6,230 nt of DNA from an uncultured Bacteroidota bacterium (lineage in GTDB: Bacteria; Bacteroidota; Bacteroidia; Chitinophagales; Chitinophagaceae): positions 1 to 6,230 of the forward strand of contig CAMLGP010000187.1 in NCBI GenBank assembly GCA_946479535.1, in the 5' to 3' direction. Numbering within the stretch: position 1 is the first letter of the stretch; each line of letters opens with the position of its first letter. Both the position numbers and the translations under genes were made by a program. Under the pieces are notes generated by a model. The model was not told where the DNA came from, did not search any database, and saw nothing but the letters and a program-made list of their open reading frames with translations. Of the stretch, positions 1 to 5,124 are shown piece by piece.

Positions 1-1259
1 TACTGACGCATGAGCAGTTGCGTTTCAATTTGCTGCAGCGTGTCAAGGATAACTCCCACCATGATCAGGAGGGATTTACCTCCAAAGAAGGTTGAGAAGC
101 CCTGAGTTACGCCAAGCCTTTGTGCAATACCCGGAAGGATACCCACAATTGCCAGCAAAATGGCTCCGGGGAATGTTATCTTATCCATTACATTACCAAT
201 ATAATCTGCGGTAGGCTGACCCGGCTTAACGCCAGGGATAAAGCCATTGTTCTGCTTAAGGTTCTCCGCAATCTGCTTGGGATTAAAGATCAGGGCTGTA
301 TACAGAAAGGTAAATCCAATCACCACTACTGAATAGATCAGCATATACCAAAGGTTGCGGTGATCGGTAAATAATGCAGAAAGTTCTGTCTTTTTTCCAA
401 TTGTAGCCAGAGTAGGCAGGAACATGATCGCCTGGGCAAAGATGATTGGCATTACACCGGCGCTGTTCACCTTCAAAGGAAGGAACTGACGTGCACCCCC
501 AAACTGTCTGTTACCTACTATCTGTTTGGCGTAGTTAACCGGCACTTTCCGTACACCCTGGATCAACAGAACACATCCAAGTATAATTGCGATCAGAATA
601 GCTATCTCGATAATGAAAACCAGGATATCACCGGTACGTGTTGATTTTGCAACCAGTTCCTGCGTAAAGGCCTGTGGCAAACGGGCCAGGATACCGATCA
701 TGATGATCAGTGAAGTACCGTTGCCCAATCCTTTATCTGTGATCCTTTCACCCATCCACATCACAAACAGTGTTCCTGCAGTGAGTATAACAATGGTAGA
801 GAGCGTAAAGAATTGAAAATTTGGATTGATTGCAGCGGATGATGTCTGATGGAGATATCCAACATAGGCAAATGCCTGTACTATTGTAACACCTACTGTA
901 AGGTAACGTGTAAACTGATTGATCTTTTTACGACCACTATCCCCTTCCTTCTGCATTTTCTGGAATTTGGGAACCAGCACCGTCATCAGCTGCATGAAGA
1001 TGGATGCTGAGATATAAGGCATGATACCTAAAGCGAAAATTGACGCCATGTTAAATCCACCACCAGCAAACGTGTTGATAAGATCAAGGATCCCATTTCC
1101 CTGACTTTTGTTCTGTTCAAGTATTATCGGATTAATGCCTGGCAATACAATGTGATTACCAATCCGGTAAATCAAGATCATTAGCAGTGTAAAAAGTATC
1201 TTGCTTCTCAGCTCTTCGATACTCCAGATATTCTTTAAAGTCTGAACTAATTTCTTCAC
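1..1259 (-). CDS. secY: Preprotein translocase subunit SecY, 3' end cut by window edge
   Basis: SecY is the ten-helix pore subunit of the SecYEG channel, which exports unfolded proteins and inserts membrane proteins at the inner membrane. I translated the minus strand by hand and got 419 uninterrupted residues with no frameshift. Family hallmarks are the N-terminal LKNIWSIEELRSK (about 8-20), the plug/TM2 stretch SIFALGIMPYISAS (about 73-86), TAGTLFVMWMGERITDKGLG (about 160-179), LPLKVNSAGVMPIIFAQ (about 260-276) and the cytoplasmic C5 loop GFIPGVKPGQPTADYI (about 339-354). The visible part ends just after TM10 (about 396-412), so probably only a 15-30 residue cytoplasmic tail is missing. The start is GTG at 1257-1259: it gives the standard N-terminus, and no in-frame ATG lies between it and the upstream stop at 1293-1295. 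There is no Shine-Dalgarno, and five C residues precede the start. It follows rplO across an 87-base gap containing a terminator-like hairpin. Identity is certain. Confidence 0.97.
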   Translation of the reverse strand, partial: MKKLVQTLKNIWSIEELRSKILFTLLMILIYRIGNHIVLPGINPIILEQNKSQGNGILDLINTFAGGGFNMASIFALGIMPYISASIFMQLMTVLVPKFQKMQKEGDSGRKKINQFTRYLTVGVTIVQAFAYVGYLHQTSSAAINPNFQFFTLSTIVILTAGTLFVMWMGERITDKGLGNGTSLIIMIGILARLPQAFTQELVAKSTRTGDILVFIIEIAILIAIILGCVLLIQGVRKVPVNYAKQIVGNRQFGGARQFLPLKVNSAGVMPIIFAQAIMFLPTLATIGKKTELSALFTDHRNLWYMLIYSVVVIGFTFLYTALIFNPKQIAENLKQNNGFIPGVKPGQPTADYIGNVMDKITFPGAILLAIVGILPGIAQRLGVTQGFSTFFGGKSLLIMVGVILDTLQQIETQLLMRQ

Positions 1260-1300
1260 GGGGGTTATAAAGTTTAAGCGCCCTGAAACATATTACCTGC

Positions 1301-1329
1301 AAAAAAGCAAAAGACGCACAGGGTGCGTC
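1301..1329 (-). terminator. Intrinsic terminator or attenuator between rplO and secY
   Basis: On the transcribed minus strand a perfect 7-bp stem, GACGCAC (1329-1323) with GTGCGTC (1319-1313), encloses the 3-base loop CCT. It is followed at once by TTTTGCTTTTTT (1312-1301), ten T in twelve bases. It begins 17 bases after the rplO stop codon. Stem, tight loop and T tract together have the form of a rho-independent terminator. Because secY and usually more genes follow in this operon, partial termination (attenuation) is more likely than a true operon end. The stem is short and the T tract is interrupted by GC, so strength is uncertain. Confidence 0.6.
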
Positions 1330-1346
1330 ACGCAAGTTAGTGAAAT

Positions 1347-1796
1347 TTACTTTACTATCTCCACTGAACCGCCGGCTGCTTCAATAGCTGATTTCGCCTT
1401 TTCACTTACCGCGTTCACTTTGAAAGAGTACTTCTTTTTCAATTCTCCGTTACCCAGGATCTTTACCTTATCGGTCTGGGAAACGAGTCCATTGATATAC
1501 AGGTTTTCAAGTGAAAATTCAGTGATGGAATATTTGTCTGCCAGTTGTTCTACCTGACCGATATTGAATACTTTATATTCAACTCTGCCAGGATTATTAA
1601 ATCCACGTTTGGGGATACGGCGCTGGATTGGCATCTGTCCACCTTCATGAGCCATTTTACTCTTATAACCTGCACGGCTCTGTCCACCTTTAGTACCTTT
1701 TGTAGATGTACCTCCATGTCCGGAACCATCACCACGGCCAATTCTTTTGTCTTTGTGCGTTGCGCCTTTTGCAGGTCTTAATTCGTGTAGTTTCAT
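1347..1796 (-). CDS. rplO: 50S ribosomal protein L15 (uL15)
   Basis: This 149-residue protein has the usual length of bacterial uL15, a late-assembling large-subunit protein whose extended N-terminal arm threads through 23S rRNA. The arm is visible as a Gly/Lys/Arg-rich stretch (residues 8-45, with RIGRGDGSGHGGTSTKGTKGG) followed by EGGQMPIQRRIPKRGFNN (51-68). The globular C-terminal domain ends in the family signature KVKILGNGELKKKYSFKVNA (110-129), then SEKAKSAIEAAGG (131-143). The ATG at 1796 gives the canonical MKLHELRPAKG start, with A at -3 and no Shine-Dalgarno. It lies 95 bases after rpmD and 87 before secY, its usual place in the spc operon. A candidate 29-codon ORF in the upstream gap overlaps this start as ATGA. 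Confidence 0.98.
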   Translation of the reverse strand: MKLHELRPAKGATHKDKRIGRGDGSGHGGTSTKGTKGGQSRAGYKSKMAHEGGQMPIQRRIPKRGFNNPGRVEYKVFNIGQVEQLADKYSITEFSLENLYINGLVSQTDKVKILGNGELKKKYSFKVNAVSEKAKSAIEAAGGSVEIVK

Positions 1797-1817
1797 TGTT
1801 TGATGTTTAAACTTAAC

Positions 1818-1875
1818 GGGGAATCACCCCTCGCTATCGTTCGGCTAGTTGCTGTGGGCCATTGACCTCCAGCGA
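1818..1875 (-). repeat. Small inverted repeats in the rpmD-rplO spacer
   Basis: The 95-base gap holds GGGG (1818-1821) and CCCC (1827-1830) around a 5-base loop, and next to it TCGCT (1831-1835) pairing with AGCGA (1871-1875) across a 35-base loop. Both stems are short. They may be part of an mRNA fold before rplO, or chance in a patch that looks more GC-rich than neighbouring spacers. The gap is also fully open in one frame (see findings). Confidence 0.25.
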
Positions 1876-1891
1876 ATAGCATTATAAATAA

Positions 1892-2074
1892 TTATTTTGC
1901 GTCTTCCACCTTTACCAGGTGTTCAACTTTTCTCACCATACCCAGTATCTGGGGAGTGGCTTCCAGCTCGGTAGTGGAATTAGTCTTGCCCAGACCAAGG
2001 GCTCTCAGCGTAAGCTTTTGCCTTTCAGGTCTGTCGATCGGACTTTTCACCAATGTGATCTTGATCTTTTTCAT
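1892..2074 (-). CDS. rpmD: 50S ribosomal protein L30 (uL30)
   Basis: The gene encodes 60 residues, the typical size of bacterial uL30, a single-domain large-subunit protein that binds 23S rRNA. The family pattern is clear: a first beta strand KKIKITLVKSPI (2-13), then RPERQKLTLRALGLGKTNST (15-34), ELEATPQILGMVRKV (36-50) and a final strand HLVKVED (52-58). The ATG at 2074 is preceded by an A/T-rich leader with A at -3 and no Shine-Dalgarno. It sits between rpsE (39-base gap) and rplO, as in other spc operons. rpmD is absent from some bacterial lineages, so its presence is worth recording. No anomalies. Confidence 0.97.
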   Translation of the reverse strand: MKKIKITLVKSPIDRPERQKLTLRALGLGKTNSTTELEATPQILGMVRKVEHLVKVEDAK

Positions 2075-2086
2075 AATTATATCTTT

Positions 2087-2101
2087 TACGGCATAGCCGT
2101 A
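2087..2101 (-). repeat. Hairpin in the rpsE-rpmD spacer
   Basis: TACGGC (2087-2092) and GCCGTA (2096-2101) form a perfect 6-bp inverted repeat around the loop ATA. It lies in a 39-base, otherwise A/T-rich spacer, 12 bases upstream of the rpmD start. No T tract follows it on the minus strand in terminator style. It could be a processing site or mRNA stabiliser; the function is unknown. Confidence 0.4.
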
Positions 2102-2113
2102 TATATATTATAC

Positions 2114-2632
2114 TTATCCGTTGAATACTTTCTTTAATCCGAGGGTGCGTGTCTTGGCTACCTGCACAGGCTCACGTAATAAAGCAAGTGCCTTAAAAGT
2201 TGCCTTTACCACGTTGTGAGGATTGGCAGAACCGAGTGATTTAGCCAATACGTCTGTAACACCAGCGCTTTCCAGTACGGCACGCATGGAGCCTCCGGCG
2301 ATCACACCTGTACCATGAGCCGCAGGTTTGATCAATACTTTGGCAGCACCTTCTTTCGCCCATTGGTCATGAGGAATGGTACCATGCATCACCGGAACCT
2401 TGATCAGGTTCTTTTTTGCATCTTCGATACCTTTTGTAATGGCTTCCTGAACTTCTTTGGCCTTACCCAAGCCATGACCTACCACGCCATTTTCATTGCC
2501 AACAACCACCAATGCAGAGAAACTGAATGCACGGCCACCCTTTGTTGTTTTTACCACACGATTGATGGCAACAACCTTGTCTTTCAACTCAAGGTCACCG
2601 GCTTTTACTCTGTTAAGATTAACTTTTGACAT
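2114..2632 (-). CDS. rpsE: 30S ribosomal protein S5 (uS5)
   Basis: This 172-residue protein matches bacterial uS5, which lies at the mRNA entry side of the 30S subunit and affects decoding accuracy. The N-terminal double-stranded-RNA-binding-like domain has the leader [19 protein letters not shown] (15-33) and the S5 signature [21 protein letters not shown] (34-54), followed by [20 protein letters not shown] (55-74). The C-terminal domain has [19 protein letters not shown] (107-125), [20 protein letters not shown] (127-146) and ALLREP (150-155). The lysine-glycine loop near residues 29-33, the region altered in spectinomycin-resistant S5 of other bacteria, looks normal. The ATG at 2632 has an A-rich leader and no Shine-Dalgarno. 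It lies 24 bases after rplR, one of the tightest junctions here. Confidence 0.98.
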   Translation of the reverse strand: MSKVNLNRVKAGDLELKDKVVAINRVVKTTKGGRAFSFSALVVVGNENGVVGHGLGKAKEVQEAITKGIEDAKKNLIKVPVMHGTIPHDQWAKEGAAKVLIKPAAHGTGVIAGGSMRAVLESAGVTDVLAKSLGSANPHNVVKATFKALALLREPVQVAKTRTLGLKKVFNG

Positions 2633-2656
2633 CTATATTTTTTTAAGATTCGATAC

Positions 2657-3019
2657 TTAGAATTTTAATCCGCCTTCACGTGCGCCATCAGCTACAGACT
2701 TTACACGGCCATGGAAAAGGTAACCGCCACGATCAAAGATCACATCCCTGATGCCCAGTTCGGTTGCTTTTTTGGCAATAGTTTCACCTACCAGCTTGCT
2801 CTTTTCGGATTTGGTGCCCTTCTGAGCAACAATTGCTTTATCCTTTGAGGAAGCAGCTGCAAGCGTTTGCCCATTAGCATCATCTATCAGTTGCACATAG
2901 ATATCAGTATTGCTTCTGAATACAGACAGGCGGGGCCTTTGTGCAACACCTTCTCCGATCTTCCTGCGAATCCGGTAGCGGATGTTTTGTCTTCTTGCTG
3001 ATTTAACTTTTGCGTTCAT
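2657..3019 (-). CDS. rplR: 50S ribosomal protein L18 (uL18)
   Basis: At 120 residues this is normal bacterial uL18, which binds 5S rRNA and, with L5, anchors it in the central protuberance. The N-terminal basic tail [12 protein letters not shown] (9-20) is followed by [20 protein letters not shown] (28-47), LAAASSKD (53-60), the helix [18 protein letters not shown] (73-90) and the invariant C-terminus [20 protein letters not shown] (93-112) ending AREGGLKF. The ATG at 3019 is preceded by AATTATAAAGAG, a purine-rich but not canonical ribosome-binding leader. It lies 58 bases after rplF and 24 before rpsE. No anomalies. Confidence 0.98.
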   Translation of the reverse strand: MNAKVKSARRQNIRYRIRRKIGEGVAQRPRLSVFRSNTDIYVQLIDDANGQTLAAASSKDKAIVAQKGTKSEKSKLVGETIAKKATELGIRDVIFDRGGYLFHGRVKSVADGAREGGLKF

Positions 3020-3034
3020 CTCTTTATAATTTGC

Positions 3035-3056
3035 CCAGATTTGCTTCGCAAACTGG
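3035..3056 (-). repeat. Hairpin in the rplF-rplR spacer
   Basis: CCAG-A-TTTGC (3035-3044) pairs with GCAAA-CTGG (3048-3056), giving nine base pairs with one bulged A (3039) and the 3-base loop TTC (GAA in the transcript). It occupies the centre of a 58-base spacer between the rplF stop and the rplR start. It is not followed by a T tract in the transcript, so it is not an obvious terminator. A structural or processing role is possible. Confidence 0.45.
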
Positions 3057-3077
3057 AGTTGTTCTACTTAATTATGT

Positions 3078-3632
3078 TTACTTACCAGCGGCTTTACCTG
3101 CTTTCTTCCTTACCACTTCACCAACATATCTCACCCCTTTTCCTTTGTAAGGTTCAGGTTTACGCAGGCTGCGTAATTTGGCAGCTACCTGGCCGATCAA
3201 CTGCTTGTCAATACCTTCCAGCGTAATGATCGGGTTCTGCCCTTTCTCCTGTGCAGTTGCCACTTTCAGTTCTTTGGGAATTTCAAAAATGATATTGTGA
3301 GAATAACCCAGCGTAAGATCAAGTACATTGCCCTGATTGCTGGCTTTAAAACCCACACCAATCAGTTCCAGTTTGCGTGTATAACCATCAGTTACCCCTT
3401 TCACCAGGTTGGCAACAATTGAACGGTATAGACCATGCATGGCGCGGTGACGGATCTGATCAGTAGGCCTTGCAAAGTTGACCTGGCCATCTTTCACTTC
3501 TACTTTGATATCACGGTCAATTGCCTGCTTCAGTTCTCCTTTCTTTCCCTTCACAGTAACGGTATTGTCGTTGCCAACTGTTACAGTTACGCCTTCAGGA
3601 ACCGGGATTGCTTTTCTACCTATACGAGACAT
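3078..3632 (-). CDS. rplF: 50S ribosomal protein L6 (uL6)
   Basis: The 184-residue product is uL6, a two-domain protein near the factor-binding region of the 50S subunit that contacts 23S rRNA helix 97. The start MSRIGRKAIPVPEGV (1-15) and VTVKGKKGEL (25-34) belong to the N-terminal repeat, with HRAMHGLYRSIVANLVKGV (62-80) joining the two domains. The C-terminal domain has KLELIGVGFKA (87-97), LGYSHNIIFEIP (108-119) and the diagnostic RKPEPYKGKGVRYVGEVVRK (157-176). A short basic tail, KAGKAAGK, ends the protein. The ATG at 3632 has an A/T-rich leader without Shine-Dalgarno. It follows rpsH after a 105-base gap, the longest in the window. Confidence 0.98.
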   Translation of the reverse strand: MSRIGRKAIPVPEGVTVTVGNDNTVTVKGKKGELKQAIDRDIKVEVKDGQVNFARPTDQIRHRAMHGLYRSIVANLVKGVTDGYTRKLELIGVGFKASNQGNVLDLTLGYSHNIIFEIPKELKVATAQEKGQNPIITLEGIDKQLIGQVAAKLRSLRKPEPYKGKGVRYVGEVVRKKAGKAAGK

Positions 3633-3677
3633 AAAATCTTGTTTTTTCTCCGCGATTAAATATTATAAATTACTTAC

Positions 3678-3730
3678 TGACCGGTCATCCGCCGCGGCTC
3701 GGATTAATGTATCAGTAATCCCGATAGCTA
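3678..3730. repeat. Stacked palindromes and a half-copy of the TCCCGATAG repeat
   Basis: The rpsH-rplF spacer contains, in plus-strand order: the perfect 10-bp palindrome TGACCGGTCA (3678-3687); ATCCG/CGGAT (3687-3691 with 3700-3704) around an 8-base loop that includes CCGCGG; GGATTA/TAATCC (3701-3706 with 3716-3721); and TCCCGATAGCTA (3719-3730). The last equals the first 12 bases of the 18-bp palindrome at 4532-4549, but its other arm is lost. The elements overlap, so not all can form at once. This looks like a decayed copy of a dispersed palindromic repeat next to other inverted repeats. Confidence 0.5.
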
Positions 3731-3737
3731 CCAGGAC

Positions 3738-4136
3738 TTAATATACGTAACAAAGAACTTCACCACCTACATTCTGAGCCTTCGCTTCCTTATCAGTCAT
3801 TACTCCTTTGGAGGTAGACAGGATAGCTACACCCAGACCGTTCTTCACGCGACGAAAACCAGCAGGTTTTGAATATTGGCGAAGACCAGGACGACTAACT
3901 CTTTCCATGCTCTGGATTGCCGGAGTCTTGGTAGTTGGGTCATACTTCAACGCGATCTTGATCACGCCTTGCTTGTTATCATCCTCAAACTTGTATTTCA
4001 GAATATAGCCCTGTGCATACAAGATCTCAGTCATACGCTTCTTCAGATTGGAAGCAGGGATGTCCACAACGCGATGGCCAGCCATTTGCGCATTACGGAT
4101 TCTTGTAAGGAAATCTGCTATAGGATCTGTTACCAT
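3738..4136 (-). CDS. rpsH: 30S ribosomal protein S8 (uS8)
   Basis: The 132-residue product is uS8, an early binder of helix 21 in the central domain of 16S rRNA. The N-terminal domain begins VTDPIADFLTRIRNAQMAGH (2-21), with the helix SNLKKRMTEILYAQGYI (29-45). The C-terminal domain shows RVSRPGLRQY (79-88) and the signature LGVAILSTSKGVMTDKEA (101-118), ending VGGEVLCYVY. In E. coli, S8 also represses the spc operon by binding its mRNA near the rplX-rplE junction. Whether it does so here is not visible. The ATG at 4136 has A at -3 and no Shine-Dalgarno. rpsN lies 96 bases upstream and rplF 105 bases downstream. Confidence 0.98.
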   Translation of the reverse strand: MVTDPIADFLTRIRNAQMAGHRVVDIPASNLKKRMTEILYAQGYILKYKFEDDNKQGVIKIALKYDPTTKTPAIQSMERVSRPGLRQYSKPAGFRRVKNGLGVAILSTSKGVMTDKEAKAQNVGGEVLCYVY

Positions 4137-4176
4137 TTTATATCTATTAATTCAGTTTATACTAATTGTTATCTGA

Positions 4177-4218
4177 GTATGGTTAGTGGTTTTAATTCCC
4201 ACTGGCTACTTGCCATAC
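4177..4218 (-). repeat. Nested inverted repeats in the rpsN-rpsH spacer
   Basis: An outer pair GTATGG (4177-4182) with CCATAC (4213-4218) encloses an inner pair AGTGG (4185-4189) with CCACT (4199-4203), around a 9-base A/T-rich loop. The internal loop is lopsided, with 2 bases on one side and 9 on the other. It lies in a 96-base spacer just after the rpsN stop, and no T tract follows in the transcript. It may be a folded mRNA element; no known family is recognised. Confidence 0.35.
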
Positions 4219-4232
4219 CCTACTAGCCTGGT

Positions 4233-4502
4233 TTACCAGCTCGCTTTCTTCAATCCTGGTATCTTGCCATTCAGCGCCATATCACGTAACGCTACACGGG
4301 AAATACCGAAGTAACGAACATACCCTCTGGGGCGGCCGGTGAGCTGACAGCGGTTCTTCAGACGTACTTTGGAAGAATTCTTTGGTAATTCATCCAGTGC
4401 TTTGAAATCACCTGCTTTTTTCAGCTCTTCTCTTTTGGCAGCAAACTGGGCAACCATTTTCTCCCTCTTACGCTGCCTGGCTTTTACTGATGTTTTTGCC
4501 AT
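4233..4502 (-). CDS. rpsN: 30S ribosomal protein S14 (uS14), zinc-free type
   Basis: uS14 binds the 3' major domain of 16S rRNA in the head of the 30S subunit. The protein has 89 residues, starts [17 protein letters not shown] and carries the signature [20 protein letters not shown] (50-69), ending IPGLKKASW. It has a single cysteine (Cys52), not the two CxxC pairs of the roughly 61-residue zinc-binding form, so it is the long zinc-independent (C-) form. Bacteria that carry both forms use the C- form when zinc is short; here only this copy is in the operon. The ATG at 4502 follows an A/T-rich leader without Shine-Dalgarno. The 55-base spacer to rplE carries an 18-bp palindrome. Confidence 0.98.
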   Translation of the reverse strand: MAKTSVKARQRKREKMVAQFAAKREELKKAGDFKALDELPKNSSKVRLKNRCQLTGRPRGYVRYFGISRVALRDMALNGKIPGLKKASW

Positions 4503-4531
4503 ATTAAATTTTACTTTTTATTTTCTCCCTT

Positions 4532-4557
4532 TCCCGATAGCTATCGGGATATCGGGA
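4532..4557. repeat. 18-bp perfect palindrome plus 8-bp tandem copy at the rplE 3' end
   Basis: TCCCGATAGCTATCGGGA (4532-4549) is a perfect 18-bp palindrome. Its last eight bases, TATCGGGA, are repeated at once (4550-4557), and the next triplet is the rplE stop codon (4558-4560). In the transcript the element therefore begins directly after UAA. I recall short palindromes with TCCCG...CGGGA ends as common intergenic repeats in Bacteroidota genomes; that family link is from memory. With no loop, an RNA hairpin would have to open at least the central AGCU. The stretch that follows in the transcript is purine-rich, so it is not an intrinsic terminator. Confidence 0.75.
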
Positions 4558-5124
4558 TTACTTTTTAATGTTTCTAAAAGGCATACCCAGCTCTTTCAGC
4601 AATTCGTATGCTTCTTCATCTGTGTTGGCAGTGGTTACGAATGTGATATCAAGACCAGTGATCCTGTTCACTTTATCAATGTCCACTTCCGGGAAGATGA
4701 TCTGCTCGGTAACACCCATTGTATAGTTACCCCGACCATCGAACGATTTCTCATTCACGCCTTTGAAGTCGCGCACACGAGGCAACGCCACAGCAATCAG
4801 CCTGTCCAGGAACTCATACATTTTCTCTCCGCGCAAAGTGACCCTTGCACCGATGGGCATATGCTTTCTCAACTTGAAGTTGGAGATATCTTTCTTTGAT
4901 AGGGTGCTTACAGCTTTCTGACCAGTGATGGTAGTCAGCTCATCCAGCGCAACATCAACCAGCTTCTTGTCAGATACCGCACCGTTGATACCACGGTTCA
5001 GGCAGATCTTCTCCAGTTTGGGAGCCTGCATGATGGAAGAATATGCAAATTTCTTAACCAGGGCAGGTACAACTTCTTTCTTGTACTTATCAGCCAGCCT
5101 GGGTGAATAGGTTTTCGTGCTCAT
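4558..5124 (-). CDS. rplE: 50S ribosomal protein L5 (uL5)
   Basis: The 188-residue product is uL5, which binds 5S rRNA with L18 and contacts the P-site tRNA from the central protuberance. Visible features are [20 protein letters not shown] (14-33), [12 protein letters not shown] (35-46), the signature [11 protein letters not shown] (62-72), [20 protein letters not shown] (83-102) and [20 protein letters not shown] (118-137), ending [19 protein letters not shown] (165-183). Length is normal, slightly above the E. coli protein. The ATG (5124-5122) shares one base with the rplX stop (TAATG), so translation is probably coupled. Unusually for this window, a GGAGG lies 9 bases upstream, inside the end of rplX. 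In E. coli this junction region is the S8 repressor target. Confidence 0.98.
   Translation of the reverse strand: MSTKTYSPRLADKYKKEVVPALVKKFAYSSIMQAPKLEKICLNRGINGAVSDKKLVDVALDELTTITGQKAVSTLSKKDISNFKLRKHMPIGARVTLRGEKMYEFLDRLIAVALPRVRDFKGVNEKSFDGRGNYTMGVTEQIIFPEVDIDKVNRITGLDITFVTTANTDEEAYELLKELGMPFRNIKK

Noticed and set aside
120..816. Plus-strand ORFs at 120-332 and 613-816 opposite secY
   Set aside because: The minus strand encodes a continuous, clearly recognisable SecY here, so these are antisense shadows.
1286..1312. Possible Bacteroidota promoter for secY: TATGTTTC resembling TAnnTTTG, with a TTTG upstream
   Set aside because: The last base of the -7 box differs and the spacing from the upstream TTTG (15 bases) is shorter than the roughly 19-21 expected; it also lies in the terminator T tract. 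Not strong enough to call.
1550..1741. 63-codon minus-strand ORF inside rplO in another frame
   Set aside because: It is wholly contained in rplO, whose frame is certain; an out-of-frame shadow.
1884..1891. TATAAT-like sequence on the minus strand after rpmD
   Set aside because: It resembles an E. coli -10 box but there is no matching upstream box, and this phylum uses a different promoter consensus.
4169..4216. 15-codon ORF in the rpsN-rpsH spacer (MASSQWELKPLTILR)
   Set aside because: Short, ends well before rpsH and overlaps the inverted repeat; probably chance.
1545..4226. Several other 60-116 codon plus-strand ORFs, such as 3876-4226 and 2315-2629
   Set aside because: All lie antisense to intact ribosomal protein genes and show no family features.
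4369..4899. 176-codon plus-strand ORF across rpsN, the spacer and rplE
   Set aside because: It is antisense to two certain ribosomal protein genes, has no recognisable domain and no ribosome-binding or promoter evidence; it is a shadow of their codon pattern.
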